Notes under the pieces: model-generated | What the model saw: only the letters and a program-made list of their open reading frames with translations | The model's database searches: none | What the model was told of the DNA's origin: nothing | Shown here: positions 33,562-43,060 of the stretch, one piece after another | Numbering within the stretch: the stretch's first letter is position 1 | Layout of the letters: every line of letters begins with the position of its first letter | Made by a program: the position numbers and the translations under genes | Source: Planotetraspora mira | GTDB taxonomy: Bacteria; Actinomycetota; Actinomycetes; Streptosporangiales; Streptosporangiaceae | Reading direction: 5' to 3' | DNA: 64,000 nucleotides | Assembly (NCBI RefSeq): GCF_016863275.1 | Contig: NZ_BOOO01000034.1 | Span: 164,997 to 228,996, forward strand

Positions 33562-34458
33562 TCATTCCTTGTCTCCTGTGTCGCCGCCCAAGGGATAAGC
33601 CACGTAGGCGATCGAGTTGCCGGTCGGATCCCAGCTCGGCACGTTCATCGTCCCTTGGCCGCCGAACAGGTGAATGAGATCGCGTATACCGTCCTGATCG
33701 AGAATCCGGACGATCACATCCACATTCGGCGGATGACCCAGTGTGCCGGGCGGAAAGCTGATGTAGGCGATCCGCGTGCCGTCCGGAGACGGGTGGGGGA
33801 ACCAGTTCACCCGCTCATCGCTGGTGAGCTGCTCCGTCGTCGATCCATCCGAGGTGATGCGGAACAGTTGTGCGTGGCCGGGAGTGGAAGCCACACGTTC
33901 GGAATTGAAGTAGATCCACCTACCGTCGGGGCCGAACTCCGATCCATCGTCGGGGAAGTCGTCGTCCGTCAACTGTTGATCCGCTCCGCCGGTGACGGGG
34001 ATGAGATACACGTTCGTGATGGGCTGCCGGTCGCCGCGACGTCGCAACCCGATGTACGCCAAGGACGCGCCATCCGGGGAGATCCCATGCAGGTAGTGGG
34101 CGAAATCCGGTCCGTGGTCGTTCGTCACGCGCCGGGGGCGGCCTCCCGACATAGGTACCGCGTAGATGTGACCATCCTGGGCCGACACATAAACAGTCGC
34201 GCCGTCCGGGCTGAGAACATGGTCGTTGTTGATCGGCGGCACATCGCCGAGGTCGATCTGTTCCAACTCGGTGCCGCCGGAAACGGGAAGACGGAACAAG
34301 AGCCCGTCGGCGTTGATGACAAGCCATTGCCCGTCGCTGCTCCAGTTGGGCGCCTCGAACAGCATGTCCGATGACCGGTACACCAGCCTCCGGTCGCCCG
34401 TGTTCACATCAAGCACGTACAGCTCCGCCGATTGTTCAGGCAGAAGGTGTCGATCCAT
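33562..34458 (-). CDS. TolB/PD40-like beta-propeller protein
   Basis: The 298-residue protein consists of repeated PD40-type blades (APNWSSDGQWLVI, HVLSPDGATVYVS, GISPDGASLAYIG, EFGPDGRWIYFNS, HPSPDGTRIAYIS, VPSWDPTGNSIAYV), six in all. There is no signal peptide, so it is probably cytoplasmic. Such stand-alone propellers are usually protein-interaction modules of unknown role; similar proteins resemble the propeller half of DPP-IV-type peptidases. No partner gene is evident. Confidence 0.8.
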   Translation of the reverse strand: MDRHLLPEQSAELYVLDVNTGDRRLVYRSSDMLFEAPNWSSDGQWLVINADGLLFRLPVSGGTELEQIDLGDVPPINNDHVLSPDGATVYVSAQDGHIYAVPMSGGRPRRVTNDHGPDFAHYLHGISPDGASLAYIGLRRRGDRQPITNVYLIPVTGGADQQLTDDDFPDDGSEFGPDGRWIYFNSERVASTPGHAQLFRITSDGSTTEQLTSDERVNWFPHPSPDGTRIAYISFPPGTLGHPPNVDVIVRILDQDGIRDLIHLFGGQGTMNVPSWDPTGNSIAYVAYPLGGDTGDKE

Positions 34459-34607
34459 GGAGCTACTCCTGGTTGCCGAAGGCCGAGTGGAACGTCATGA
34501 TCAAACCGCATGCCCTCACAGATCTCGAGCCGTCCGTGGAGGTAAGCCGGGTTTTTCCGCGGCGCGCCAGACGAGGGCCGCCATCAGCGCCCGAGACCGG
34601 GAAACGC

Positions 34608-34646
34608 CCGTAGTCCGCCAGGGCATGCCGACCTGACGGACTACGG
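34608..34646 (-). terminator. Hairpin terminator after the beta-glucosidase gene
   Basis: CCGTAGTCCG (34608-34617) and CGGACTACGG (34637-34646) pair perfectly with a 19-nt loop, 18 bp past the stop of the sugar-uptake operon. Confidence 0.6.
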
Positions 34647-34663
34647 AAGCGACCTGGCGGGGC

Positions 34664-36037
34664 TCAGCCCTCCTGCAGATCCTTACCGGCGCGGATCAGC
34701 TCGGCGTAGCGGTGGCCGCTGGCCTTGATGGTCCTGACCTGGGTGTCGTAGTCGACGTGGACCAGGCCGAACCGCTTCGCGTAGCCGTACGCCCACTCGA
34801 AGTTGTCCATGAGCGACCACGCGAAGTACCCGGCCAGAGGCGCGCCCTGACGGACGGCGCGGGCACAGGCGGCGAGGTGGTCCTCAAGGTAGGCGGCCCG
34901 CTCGGGGTCCTCGACGGTCCCATCGCCGGTGACCTTGTCGTCCCAGGCCGAGCCGTTCTCGGTGACGTAGATCCGCTCGGCGCCGTACTCGCGGGTCAGG
35001 CGCAGCAGCAGCTGCTCCAGTCCGTCAGCGTTCACCTCCCAGCCCATGGCGGTGGTCGCCGCCCCCGGCACCGGCACCTGCCGCGCGTACGGCGCGGGCC
35101 CCTGGGGGTCGTCGGCCACGATCTGCCGGAAGTAGTAGTTCAGCCCCAGGTAGTCGAGCGGCTGGGCGATCGTCTCCAGGTCACCGTCCTGAATCGGCAG
35201 GTCGACGCCGTAGACCTTGACCATGTCCTCGGGGTAGCCCCTGCCGAGGATCGGGTCGAGCCACCAGCGGTTGACGTGTCCGTCCATGCGGAGGGCGGCG
35301 GCGCGGTCGGCGTCGCTGTCCGTGGCGGGCTCGATCGGGCTGAGGTTGTTGACGATGCCGACGGAGGGCGACTTCTTGGCGACGGCACGGATGGCCTGCG
35401 TGGCCAGCCCGTGGCCCAGGTGCAGGTGGTACGACGTGCGCACGGCCGCCTCGAGGTCCTTCAGGCCCGGCGCCATCGCGCCCTCGAGGTGGCCGATCCA
35501 CGAGCTGCACAGCGGCTCGTTCAGCGTGGTCCAGTCGGTGACGCGGTCGCCGAGCGCCTCGGCCACGGCGGTGGCGTAGTCGGCGAAGCGGTAGGCGGTG
35601 TCCCGCCGCGGCCAACCGCCCTCGTCCTGGAGCGCCTGCGGCAGGTCCCAGTGGTAGAGCGTCACGAACGGCCGGATTCCGGCCTCGAGCAGCGCGTCGA
35701 CGAGCCGGTCGTAGAAGGCCAGCCCCTTCGCGTTGACCGCCCCGGAGCCCGTGGGCACGACCCGCGGCCAGGCGATCGACAGCCGGTAGGCGTCCACGCC
35801 GAGCTGCTTGATCAGGCCGACGTCCTCCTGCCAGCGGTGGTAATGATCACAGGCCACGTCACCCGTGTCGCCCCCGTCGGTCGCGCCGGGAACCCGGCTG
35901 AAGGTGTCCCAGATGGACGGAAGTCGGCCGTCCTCGTCGACGGCGCCCTCGATCTGGTAGGCCGAGGTGGCCACACCCCAGACGAAGTCCCTTCCGAAGG
36001 CCGTGAGATCCGGGCCCTCGCCCCCGTGCGACTTCAT
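34664..36037 (-). CDS. GH1 family beta-glucosidase
   Basis: The 457-residue protein is a full-length GH1 barrel. Glu174 in TLNEP is the acid/base and Glu360 in YVTENG the nucleophile; the N-terminal [13 protein letters not shown] and the C-terminal [18 protein letters not shown] are conserved. It has no signal peptide, so it hydrolyses imported beta-glucosides in the cytoplasm. It is the last gene of an operon with a binding protein and two permeases, the layout of cellobiose or beta-glucoside uptake (Ceb-like) loci. Confidence 0.92.
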   Translation of the reverse strand: MKSHGGEGPDLTAFGRDFVWGVATSAYQIEGAVDEDGRLPSIWDTFSRVPGATDGGDTGDVACDHYHRWQEDVGLIKQLGVDAYRLSIAWPRVVPTGSGAVNAKGLAFYDRLVDALLEAGIRPFVTLYHWDLPQALQDEGGWPRRDTAYRFADYATAVAEALGDRVTDWTTLNEPLCSSWIGHLEGAMAPGLKDLEAAVRTSYHLHLGHGLATQAIRAVAKKSPSVGIVNNLSPIEPATDSDADRAAALRMDGHVNRWWLDPILGRGYPEDMVKVYGVDLPIQDGDLETIAQPLDYLGLNYYFRQIVADDPQGPAPYARQVPVPGAATTAMGWEVNADGLEQLLLRLTREYGAERIYVTENGSAWDDKVTGDGTVEDPERAAYLEDHLAACARAVRQGAPLAGYFAWSLMDNFEWAYGYAKRFGLVHVDYDTQVRTIKASGHRYAELIRAGKDLQEG

Positions 36038-36104
36038 GTGTTGTTCTCCCTCGTTGTGCGGTGAGTGGTGCGCCGATGGATCGTGTCGTGCGGATCGGAA
36101 CGGG

Positions 36105-36944
36105 TCACTTGACCGCGCCCGCGGTGAGCCCCTGCACGAGATAACGCTGGAGGAGCAGGAACCCGGCCACCACCGGGATGCTGACGACCAGCGAGGCCGC
36201 CATGATCTGGTTCCAGTAGACGTTGTTCTGCGTGGCGTATCCCTGCAGGCCGACGGCGAGCGTCCGGCTCGCCTCGTCGGTCATGACCGAGGCGAACAGC
36301 ACCTCACCCCACGCGCTCATGAACGCGTAGATGAGGACGGCGATGATGCCGGGGGTCGCGGCGGGGATGACGACGCGGATCAGCGCGCCGATCGGCCCGC
36401 TGCCGTCGACCTTGGCGGCCTCGTCGAGCGCGACAGGGATGGAGTCGAAGTAGCCGACCAGCATCCAGATCGAGAACGGCAGCGAGAACGTCAGGTACGT
36501 GATGATCAGGCCGGTGCGGCTCGCGTACAGGTCGACGCCGATCGCGCTGCCGAGGTTCACGTAGATCAAGAAGAGCGGCAGCAGGAACAGGATGCCGGGG
36601 AACATCTGGGTCGACAGAACCGTGATGGAGAAGGCCCTGCGCCCGGCGAACCGGAAGCGGCTGACGGCGTAGGCCGCGAAGATCGCGACCACCACCGAGA
36701 CCACCGACGCGATGGTCGACACGATGAGGCTGTTGACGAAGTAGTGCGCGAGGGGCACCGTCGACCACATGTCGTGAAAGGCGCTGAAGGTGATCGTCGT
36801 GGGGATCCAGTGGAAGTCCCCCTGGACGTCCTTCAACGGCTTGATCGACGACGTGATCATCACGTAGATCGGCGTCACCGTGAACAGGCCGAGCAGGCCG
36901 AGCCCGATGATGCGCACCCACTTCAGCCATTTGGGGTCACGCAT
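36105..36944 (-). CDS. Sugar ABC transporter permease (MalG-like)
   Basis: The 279-residue protein has six membrane helices and the EAA coupling loop ([24 protein letters not shown]). It pairs with the MalF-like permease whose 3' end it overlaps by 8 bp. CUT1 importers of this type carry oligosaccharides. The operon has no ATPase; actinobacteria commonly use a shared MsiK ATPase. Confidence 0.92.
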   Translation of the reverse strand: MRDPKWLKWVRIIGLGLLGLFTVTPIYVMITSSIKPLKDVQGDFHWIPTTITFSAFHDMWSTVPLAHYFVNSLIVSTIASVVSVVVAIFAAYAVSRFRFAGRRAFSITVLSTQMFPGILFLLPLFLIYVNLGSAIGVDLYASRTGLIITYLTFSLPFSIWMLVGYFDSIPVALDEAAKVDGSGPIGALIRVVIPAATPGIIAVLIYAFMSAWGEVLFASVMTDEASRTLAVGLQGYATQNNVYWNQIMAASLVVSIPVVAGFLLLQRYLVQGLTAGAVK

Positions 36945-37953
36945 CGCTCCTCCTCCGCGAAGTGATCAGCAGGTAGATCGCCGTGACAAGCAGCAGGAAC
37001 AGCAGGAGCAGCACGGACATGGCCGAGCCGGTTCCGAAATTCCAGGTGACGAAAGAGCTCTGGTAGATGTGAATCGAGATCAGGTCGGCCTCTTGGGGCG
37101 CCGTTTTCCCGAACAGCACGTACGGCGTGTTGAAGTCGTTGAAGGTCCACAGGAACAGGACCAGGACCAGCACCTGGTTGACCGGACGCAGCATGGGAAG
37201 CGTGACCGAGCGCAGCTGCCGCATCCATCCCGCGCCGTCGATCGCCGACGCCTCGTACAGATCCCGGGGGATGTTCTGCAGGCCCGCCATCAACACCAGG
37301 AAGGCGAACGGCCACCAGCGCCACAGCGACACCACGACGATCGAGGCGAAGCTGTTCTGCCCGATGAGCCAGAACGGCTTGTCGCCGAACAGGTGCAGCT
37401 GGTCCACCAGCACGTGGTTGACGAGCCCCGAGTCACGCTGCAGCAGGAAGCTCCAGGTGATCACGCCGGCGTAGACGGGCAGCGCGTACGGCACGAGGAA
37501 CAACGCCCGCAGGACGCCCCGCCCGCGGAACTCCCCCTGCATCAGCACGGCTCCGGCCATCCCGAAGAACCAGGACAGCGCGACCGTGATCAGGGTGAAC
37601 GCGACCGTCACGAGGAACGAGTGGAGCAGCGCGCGGCCGACGGGGGCGTTGAAGTCCACCGCCAGGTGGTAGTTCGACCACCCCGCGGAGGGGGCCGCCG
37701 ACCAGTTCCGAATGTAGAGCTGGGTGAGCTTGATGAAGCTCATGCCGATCCCGATCAGCATCGGAATCAGGTGGACGAGCAGCTCCAGCAGGAGGGCGGG
37801 CAGGATCAGCAGGTACGGCAGGCCGAGACGGCGCAGCCTCACCGGTAGCCGGGGGATGATCCGGCCTTTCCTGCCGCCGGATGGTGGCGGAGGCCTCCCC
37901 GGGTCTCCGGATCCCCGTCCCCCGCCGGGCCGGGACGTGGCGGACACGACCAT
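36937..37953 (-). CDS. Sugar ABC transporter permease (MalF-like)
   Basis: The 338-residue protein has six helices and the EAA loop (LYEASAIDGAGWMRQLRSVTLP). The cytoplasmic N-terminus is Pro/Gly/Arg-rich. ATG 37953 has GGAAGGACGTCA upstream and replaces a longer in-frame start at 38016. It is the partner of the MalG-like permease downstream and of the binding protein upstream. Confidence 0.9.
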   Translation of the reverse strand: MVVSATSRPGGGRGSGDPGRPPPPSGGRKGRIIPRLPVRLRRLGLPYLLILPALLLELLVHLIPMLIGIGMSFIKLTQLYIRNWSAAPSAGWSNYHLAVDFNAPVGRALLHSFLVTVAFTLITVALSWFFGMAGAVLMQGEFRGRGVLRALFLVPYALPVYAGVITWSFLLQRDSGLVNHVLVDQLHLFGDKPFWLIGQNSFASIVVVSLWRWWPFAFLVLMAGLQNIPRDLYEASAIDGAGWMRQLRSVTLPMLRPVNQVLVLVLFLWTFNDFNTPYVLFGKTAPQEADLISIHIYQSSFVTWNFGTGSAMSVLLLLFLLLVTAIYLLITSRRRSDA

Positions 37954-38042
37954 TGACGTCCTTCCGATCTTCGATCTTCGTGGTCGGGCACGTGGTGCCG
38001 GGCGGTCGTCGTGCACCGCCCGGCACCCCGGGGCAGGTCGGT

Positions 38043-39353
38043 TCAGCCGGCCATCTGCTGGTTGGCCTCGGTGAGCTTGGCCTTCACGGACTCGTCAGTG
38101 ATCGGCTTGCCGCTGGCGGCGTCCGCGAACAGCTGGTTCATCGCGTTGCCGACCAAGGTCTCGAACTGGCTCTCATTGGCGACCTGGGGCAGCGGAGCGG
38201 CCGTGTTGGCGAGGATCTGCTGGTACGTCTTGATCTCCGGCGTCTGGAACGCCGGGTCGTCGTAGGCGTCGGTGACCGTCGGCAGCGAGCCGTAAGCCTT
38301 GTTGAGGTCCTGCTGCGTCTGCTTGCTGGTCATGAACTTCACGAACTTCAGCGCGCCGTCCTTGTTGGCGGCGCTGTCGAAGACGGAGATGTTGATGCCG
38401 CCGACCATGCTGTCGACCTGCTTGCCGCCCGAGGAGGGGTCGGGCAGCGGGATCGGCGCGACGCCGTAGTCGTCGGGGGTCATGCCGCCCGTCTTCAGCG
38501 TGCCGCTGGCCGACTGCCACATCACCATCGCGGCCTTGCCGCCGATGAAGTCCTGAAGCGCCTCGGTGCCGTTGGAGTACGCGGCGTCGCTCGGGTTGGT
38601 GATCTTGTCCGTTGCGATGAAGTCCAGGTACTGCTTGACGGCGGCCACGTTCGCCGGCGAGTCGAACTGCGACTTGCCCGAGCTGTCGAACAGGTCACCG
38701 CCGTGCTGCTGACCGAGCGTGAAGATCATGTGGGCGTTCTCGCTGACGCTGGCGCCCTCGACGGCCAGGCCCCACTTGCCGTCCTTGGTGAGCTTCTTGC
38801 CGTCGGCGACCAGCTCGTCCCAGGTCTTCGGCGGGTCGGCGATGCCGGCGTCCTTGAACATGTGCTTGTTGTAGTAGAGGGCGTACGCCGTGCTGTAGAG
38901 GGGCGCGCCCACCGGGGGCTGCCCGGGGGCGCCCGTCGCCGCGAGGCTCGGGCCGAGGAAGCGCGCCTTGCCGCCGAGGGCGTTCAACTGGGTGTCGTCG
39001 AGCGGAACGAACGCGCCGGTCGCCTGCAACGAGGCCGACCAGGTGTTGCCGATGTTGACGACGTCGGGGCCCTTGCCGGAGGTGGCGGCCGCCAGGATGC
39101 GGTTGAGCAGGTCGGACCAGGGGACGACCTCGAGGTTCACCTTGATGCCGGTCTCCTTGGTGAACCGGTCGAGCTCCGGCTGGAGGATCTGCTTGTCGCT
39201 CTCCAGGCTCGTGCCCTGGTTGGACGCCCAGTAGGTGATCGAAGCCGGCGCGGCGGCGGACCCACTAGTGGACGAGTCGCTGCTGCCGCAGGCCGCGGCG
39301 GCGAGCATGAGAGCGCCTGCGACGGCGAAGACGTACGGCTTGCGTGTGAGCAC
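38043..39353 (-). CDS. Sugar ABC transporter substrate-binding lipoprotein
   Basis: The 436-residue protein has a lipoprotein signal with lipobox LAAAAC (Cys22), followed by a Ser/Thr-rich linker and a family 1 solute-binding fold (ITYWASNQ ... TGIKVNLEVVPWSDL ... KGPDVVNIGNTW). The GTG start has GAGGAAC upstream. It delivers a sugar, probably a beta-glucoside given the GH1 partner, to the two permeases. It is the first gene of the operon; the promoter lies in the long upstream gap. Confidence 0.92.
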   Translation of the reverse strand: MLTRKPYVFAVAGALMLAAAACGSSDSSTSGSAAAPASITYWASNQGTSLESDKQILQPELDRFTKETGIKVNLEVVPWSDLLNRILAAATSGKGPDVVNIGNTWSASLQATGAFVPLDDTQLNALGGKARFLGPSLAATGAPGQPPVGAPLYSTAYALYYNKHMFKDAGIADPPKTWDELVADGKKLTKDGKWGLAVEGASVSENAHMIFTLGQQHGGDLFDSSGKSQFDSPANVAAVKQYLDFIATDKITNPSDAAYSNGTEALQDFIGGKAAMVMWQSASGTLKTGGMTPDDYGVAPIPLPDPSSGGKQVDSMVGGINISVFDSAANKDGALKFVKFMTSKQTQQDLNKAYGSLPTVTDAYDDPAFQTPEIKTYQQILANTAAPLPQVANESQFETLVGNAMNQLFADAASGKPITDESVKAKLTEANQQMAG

Positions 39354-40324
39354 GGGTTGTTCCTCACTAATTCCGGAAGGGACCGCTTCGCCCTCCCAGG
39401 CGGCGCGGGTCGGGGGATTCGATCAGCGATGGCTGATCAGAGGGGTGGACAAGTTCATTGCGTGCCGGACCGGCAGGCCACTGGACGGCCCACGGACCAC
39501 GCGGCCACGGACAGGCGGGCCGACCAGGTCACGGACCGGTGGGACCCATGAGACGGGAGCACGACTACTGGGGGGCACCTGCCGCCGACCACGGTGGCTG
39601 GAGCTCGGCCGCGTACAAGCTTCCTATTTAAGAAGCTATGGTGTCAATTGTCACGATTGCATCATTAATGTCCGTTGTGAATTGACCTGTCGGCGGCGAC
39701 GATCCTCCGCGTCCATGCGGCAGGACTCGATCCAGCTTCGGCCCATCAGGCCGACCTGGGACTCGCTCAGCCTGGCCGCCCCGGGCATTCGGGCCAGGCG
39801 TTGCGTCCGCTGGAGCCTCGGCCGTGGGCGGCCGGCGCCGTGGGAGACGGGACGGCAACGGCGATCATCGGCTTGTTGTGTCTCACTGGAGTCTTTCTTG
39901 GTATGGCGAGGCGTCCTCGGTGTGAGTGCGCCAAAACGGGCGCAGGAACGCCGACGAGCGGGTGTCTCGTCTGTGGCGTCCCCGGTACCGCGAAGGGTCC
40001 GTGTCTATCCGCGGGTCCCGGTGCCCGACTGTCTCGGTCGTGTTGTGAGCTACTGGAGGGGCGTTACCGCAATGTTACGAAGGGGTATTTATTAAAGGTT
40101 TTTCGATACCATAGCCCCACGTAGATCGGGGCGTCAACGGTCGAAATGGCGAACGGCCAGGGGGCTGTCAGGACGGCCTGGCCAACATTCCCCGCGGACG
40201 GCGGCCGCGTCATACGAGTCCGCCCGTAAGCCGGGGCCGGGAGGGACATCCCGCACTCGCGGGATCAGACGCGTACGGCAGGCATCACAAGCCGAGGCGC
40301 GTCAGCGGAGGGTGGACCGGGGGA
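39354..40324. other. Long non-coding region between the sugar operon and the ROK gene
   Basis: Nearly 1 kb without a supported gene. It holds the inverted repeat at 39618-39637 within an AT-rich stretch (39615-39680), and a second AT-rich patch around 40070-40115 where GGTAT and ATACC flank TTTATTAAAGG. ORFs on both strands lack ribosome binding sites and recognisable domains. It may contain the operon promoter and binding sites for the ROK protein. Confidence 0.5.
39618..39637. promoter_or_regulatory. Inverted repeat upstream of the sugar-uptake operon (possible ROK operator)
   Basis: AGCTTC (39618-39623) and GAAGCT (39632-39637) flank an AT-rich 8-nt spacer CTATTTAA, 265 bp upstream of the binding-protein start. 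ROK operators are typically AT-rich inverted repeats. The link to the ROK gene is inferred from position. Confidence 0.42.
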
Positions 40325-41617
40325 CTACCGGGCGTCGGCGGCGCGAAGGGTCGTTCCCGGCCAGCGCTCGCTGTGAGGCGACCCGAACAGGCGACCCTCG
40401 ACCTCGTTGAGCGCGCGGCGGACTCCGCCGATGACGGTCGCCCTGGTGCCGAGGGCCGACAGTGCCAGCCGCGGCGGCGGGGTGGCGAGCCCGCGGTAGA
40501 GCTCCAGCGTCTGCTCTTCGATCGGTGGCATGAGCCGGTCGGCGGCCTCGGCCGAAAGTCCGCAGATGACGACCAACTCCGGGTCGAGCAGCGTGGCCAG
40601 CATCGCGATAGGACGCGCGACGATCGCGCCCACCTGGTCGGCGATTCTTCGGGCGGCGGGGTCGCCGGCGTCGAGTGAGGTGAACACCATCGCGTCCGTC
40701 ACCTGCTCGGGATCGCCGTGCGCGAGGTCGAACAGCGCCCCCGTCTCCGCCGGGGACGGACCCGCACCGGAGGCGTCGCGCGCGTCGCGGACCGCCTCGG
40801 CTCCGAGTTGGGCCACCTTGCGCGCCACCCCTCCGGCGGGACCCATTCCGGACAGCAGGTCGACGGACGTCATCTCGCCGGCCAGGCCCTTGCTGCCCCG
40901 CACGAGGCGGCCGTTGACGATGAGCCCGGCCCCGAAGCCGTTCTCGCACACGTCGAGGAGCACGGCGTTGTCGTGGTGGTGGGCGGCGCCCTGCCACTGC
41001 TCGCCGATCATCGCCAGGTTGGCGTCGTTCTCGGCGACCACCGGCCACGGGAGGGTTTCTTCGAGCTCGGTGATCACGTCCCGGGTGCCCGCCCGATACT
41101 GGGCGGCGGTCGAAGGGGCGTACTCGCGAGACTGGACGGGCGCGGGGATGCTCACGCAGACCTGCCACACCAAGCCAGGATCGATACCGGCGAGTTCGAC
41201 GAGGTCGTGGGCGATCGACGGCCCGTGGACGGCTGCCTGTGATCGCAGGCTCGGGTCGGCGGCTATGTCGCGCGACAGTTCGCCGCAGATCCCGCCGGTC
41301 AGGTCGGCGACGGCCCCCGTGACCCGGCTCTCCCGGATGTCGAGCGCGAGGACGAAACCGGCGCGGGGGTTGATCTGATAGCGGCGGGCGGGGCGGCCCG
41401 GCTGCGCGTCCTGGACGAGATCGGTGATCACTTCGGCGACGAGGCCCTGGGCGATGAGCCAGTCGCACGTCGTGTGGACGGTCGGGCGTGACAGGCCGGT
41501 GGCCGTCATGAGATCCCCGGCAGTGCAGGACTCCCGCGTACGCATGGCCTCGTAGATCGCGGCGGCGTTGATCCAGCGGATCTGCGCCGCCGACGGAGTG
41601 CTCATGCGCCTGGACAC
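40325..41617 (-). CDS. ROK family transcriptional regulator
   Basis: The N-terminal winged helix (AAAIYEAMRTRESCTAGDLM...GLSRPTVHTTCDWLIAQGLV) is followed by a ROK sugar-kinase-like domain (GFVLALDIRESRVTGAVADL; CENGFGAGLIVNGRLVRGSKGLAGE). The usual zinc-binding Cys cluster (C-x-C-G-x2-G-C-x-E) after GE is missing. GTG 41617 is set by AAGGAGGG. It lies next to the beta-glucoside operon on the same strand and probably controls it in response to a sugar. Confidence 0.85.
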   Translation of the reverse strand: MSRRMSTPSAAQIRWINAAAIYEAMRTRESCTAGDLMTATGLSRPTVHTTCDWLIAQGLVAEVITDLVQDAQPGRPARRYQINPRAGFVLALDIRESRVTGAVADLTGGICGELSRDIAADPSLRSQAAVHGPSIAHDLVELAGIDPGLVWQVCVSIPAPVQSREYAPSTAAQYRAGTRDVITELEETLPWPVVAENDANLAMIGEQWQGAAHHHDNAVLLDVCENGFGAGLIVNGRLVRGSKGLAGEMTSVDLLSGMGPAGGVARKVAQLGAEAVRDARDASGAGPSPAETGALFDLAHGDPEQVTDAMVFTSLDAGDPAARRIADQVGAIVARPIAMLATLLDPELVVICGLSAEAADRLMPPIEEQTLELYRGLATPPPRLALSALGTRATVIGGVRRALNEVEGRLFGSPHSERWPGTTLRAADAR

Positions 41618-42019
41618 CGTGTTCCCTCCTTGCTCCGGCCTGGCGGCAGGGCGTGTGAGTGCGTGGGCGCACGCGGTCAAGTTGCCAACGACCCAAACAG
41701 ATCCCCGGGCTCTGACTACTACAACTTCGGCAGAGCCGATAGATCACTGTGAGCCCAAGCTGCCGAAGCCGCTGTACGCGGCCCTGGTCGGATCGAAGCC
41801 TTGCGCTCGAGTTCTCGCATTGATCGCAAAGGATGCCTTTGTGATGATAGTTGATAGGGGTTCGGTCGAGCCCAAGGCTGAATGCGGCCGTTGACCGCAG
41901 GGTGGGCCGTCAGCGACCTCGGCCCATTGGCCGCCGACGACGCCACAGCGCCCTGGGGATGCTCACCCCGGTCGGGTCGATTGGCATGACCGGTCGATTG
42001 TCGAGCTGGAAGCCGCCGG
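41618..42019. other. Intergenic region with possible IS3 debris
   Basis: This 402-bp gap upstream of the ROK gene contains the short IS3-like fragment at 41926-41985 and otherwise no credible gene. An AT-richer patch near 41820-41870 may hold the ROK promoter. Confidence 0.4.
41926..41985 (+). pseudogene. Possible C-terminal remnant of an IS3-family transposase
   Basis: One frame reads IGRRRRHSALGMLTPV, close to the end of IS3-type OrfB transposases (RRRHSALGMLSPVEFE). Only about 15 codons match and the expected VEFE continuation is lost, so this is tentative. Confidence 0.3.
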
Positions 42020-42937
42020 TCAGGGCTGGAGCACGTAGCGACCGCGGACCCCGCTCTTCGCCACGGCCCGGTGGGCGTCGGCGACCTGGTCCAGCGGCAC
42101 GACCGTGTGCACTCGGGCCGGCAGTTCGCCGGACGCGGTGCGGGCGAGCAGGTCGCCCAATCGCGGGCCGTCGGGGTGCGTCACCACGGTGGCTACGGTG
42201 ATCCCGCGCTCCGCGGCCGGCACGGCGTTCGGCCGGACGCCGACGAACGCCCCGCCGTCGCGGACCAGGGCGAGACCCCGCTCCTGCAGTGCGGCGCCGT
42301 CGGCAACCGCGTCCCAGCCCGACTCGGCTCGCGTGGTGAAGCCGGCGCCGAGGCTGCGGACGAACTCCTCGTCCTCGGCTCGGGCCAGGCCGGTCACCCG
42401 CCAGCCGCGGTCCTGCGCGAGCGCGGAGACGTACCCTCCGACCGCGCCGGCCGCCCCGGTCACCAGCAGTCGGTCACCGCCGGTGGGCGCGTCGCCGAGC
42501 AGGTCGACGATCTGCGCCGCAGCCAGCCCGTTGAGCGGCACCGTCGACGCCGCGACCAGGTCGAGCCCGTCGGGCACGACGGCGAGGTCGGCGGCAGGCA
42601 CGACGAGCTGCTCGGCGTAGGTGCCGAAGTCGCGGTCGAATCCGACCACCAGACCGGCGACCCGGGTACCGACGGCCAGGTCCCCGCCGCGGCCGGTGGC
42701 CACGACGATGCCGGCGAAGTCCCAACCCAGGCCGGTACGCTCCGGCTGATCGATCAGCCCCATGGCGTGGAAGAAGCCATCCGCGACCCCGAGGTCGACG
42801 GGGTTGACCGGCGCGGCGGCGATCTCGACCCGGACCTCGCCGGGCCCGGGCTCGGTGACCGGAACGTCAATGATCTCGATCGAGCCGGGTCCGCCCGGGG
42901 TGCGCACGACGGCGGTGCGGAAGGTGGACATGCTCAT
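42020..42937 (-). CDS. MDR superfamily NADP-dependent oxidoreductase (quinone-reductase-like)
   Basis: The 305-residue protein has the GroES-like half (PGPGEVRVEIAAAPVNPVDLGVADG), a cofactor motif (LLVTGAAGAVGGYVSALA) and the C-terminal HTVVPLDQVADAHRAVAKSGVRGRYVL. No catalytic-zinc residues are seen, as in quinone oxidoreductases. ATG 42937 follows AAGGAGCG. It is divergent from an HxlR regulator with a perfect inverted repeat between them, a common arrangement for electrophile or quinone sensing. Confidence 0.88.
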   Translation of the reverse strand: MSMSTFRTAVVRTPGGPGSIEIIDVPVTEPGPGEVRVEIAAAPVNPVDLGVADGFFHAMGLIDQPERTGLGWDFAGIVVATGRGGDLAVGTRVAGLVVGFDRDFGTYAEQLVVPAADLAVVPDGLDLVAASTVPLNGLAAAQIVDLLGDAPTGGDRLLVTGAAGAVGGYVSALAQDRGWRVTGLARAEDEEFVRSLGAGFTTRAESGWDAVADGAALQERGLALVRDGGAFVGVRPNAVPAAERGITVATVVTHPDGPRLGDLLARTASGELPARVHTVVPLDQVADAHRAVAKSGVRGRYVLQP

Positions 42938-43011
42938 GGGTTCGCTCCTTGTGGGCTTGTGTTCGATGGTCATCCCACATCACTATTGAGGGGTAACTCT
43001 CCATGAGGAAG

Positions 43012-43031
43012 TACGCACCTCGGAGTGCGTA
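43012..43031. promoter_or_regulatory. Perfect inverted repeat operator between the MDR and HxlR genes
   Basis: TACGCAC (43012-43018) and GTGCGTA (43025-43031) are perfect arms with a 6-nt spacer, 30 bp before the HxlR start and 75 bp before the MDR start. Confidence 0.62.
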
Positions 43032-43060
43032 GGGCACCGCCCGGTAGGAAGGAGCAGTCG

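Noticed and set aside
34664..39353. CebR-type operator in the beta-glucoside operon
   Set aside because: No copy of the known CebR palindrome was seen upstream of the operon; the adjacent regulator is ROK, not LacI.
39235..40095. Plus-strand ORF of 286 codons upstream of the sugar operon
   Set aside because: It overlaps the start of the binding-protein gene on the other strand, has no SD, and its sequence shows no fold or family motif.
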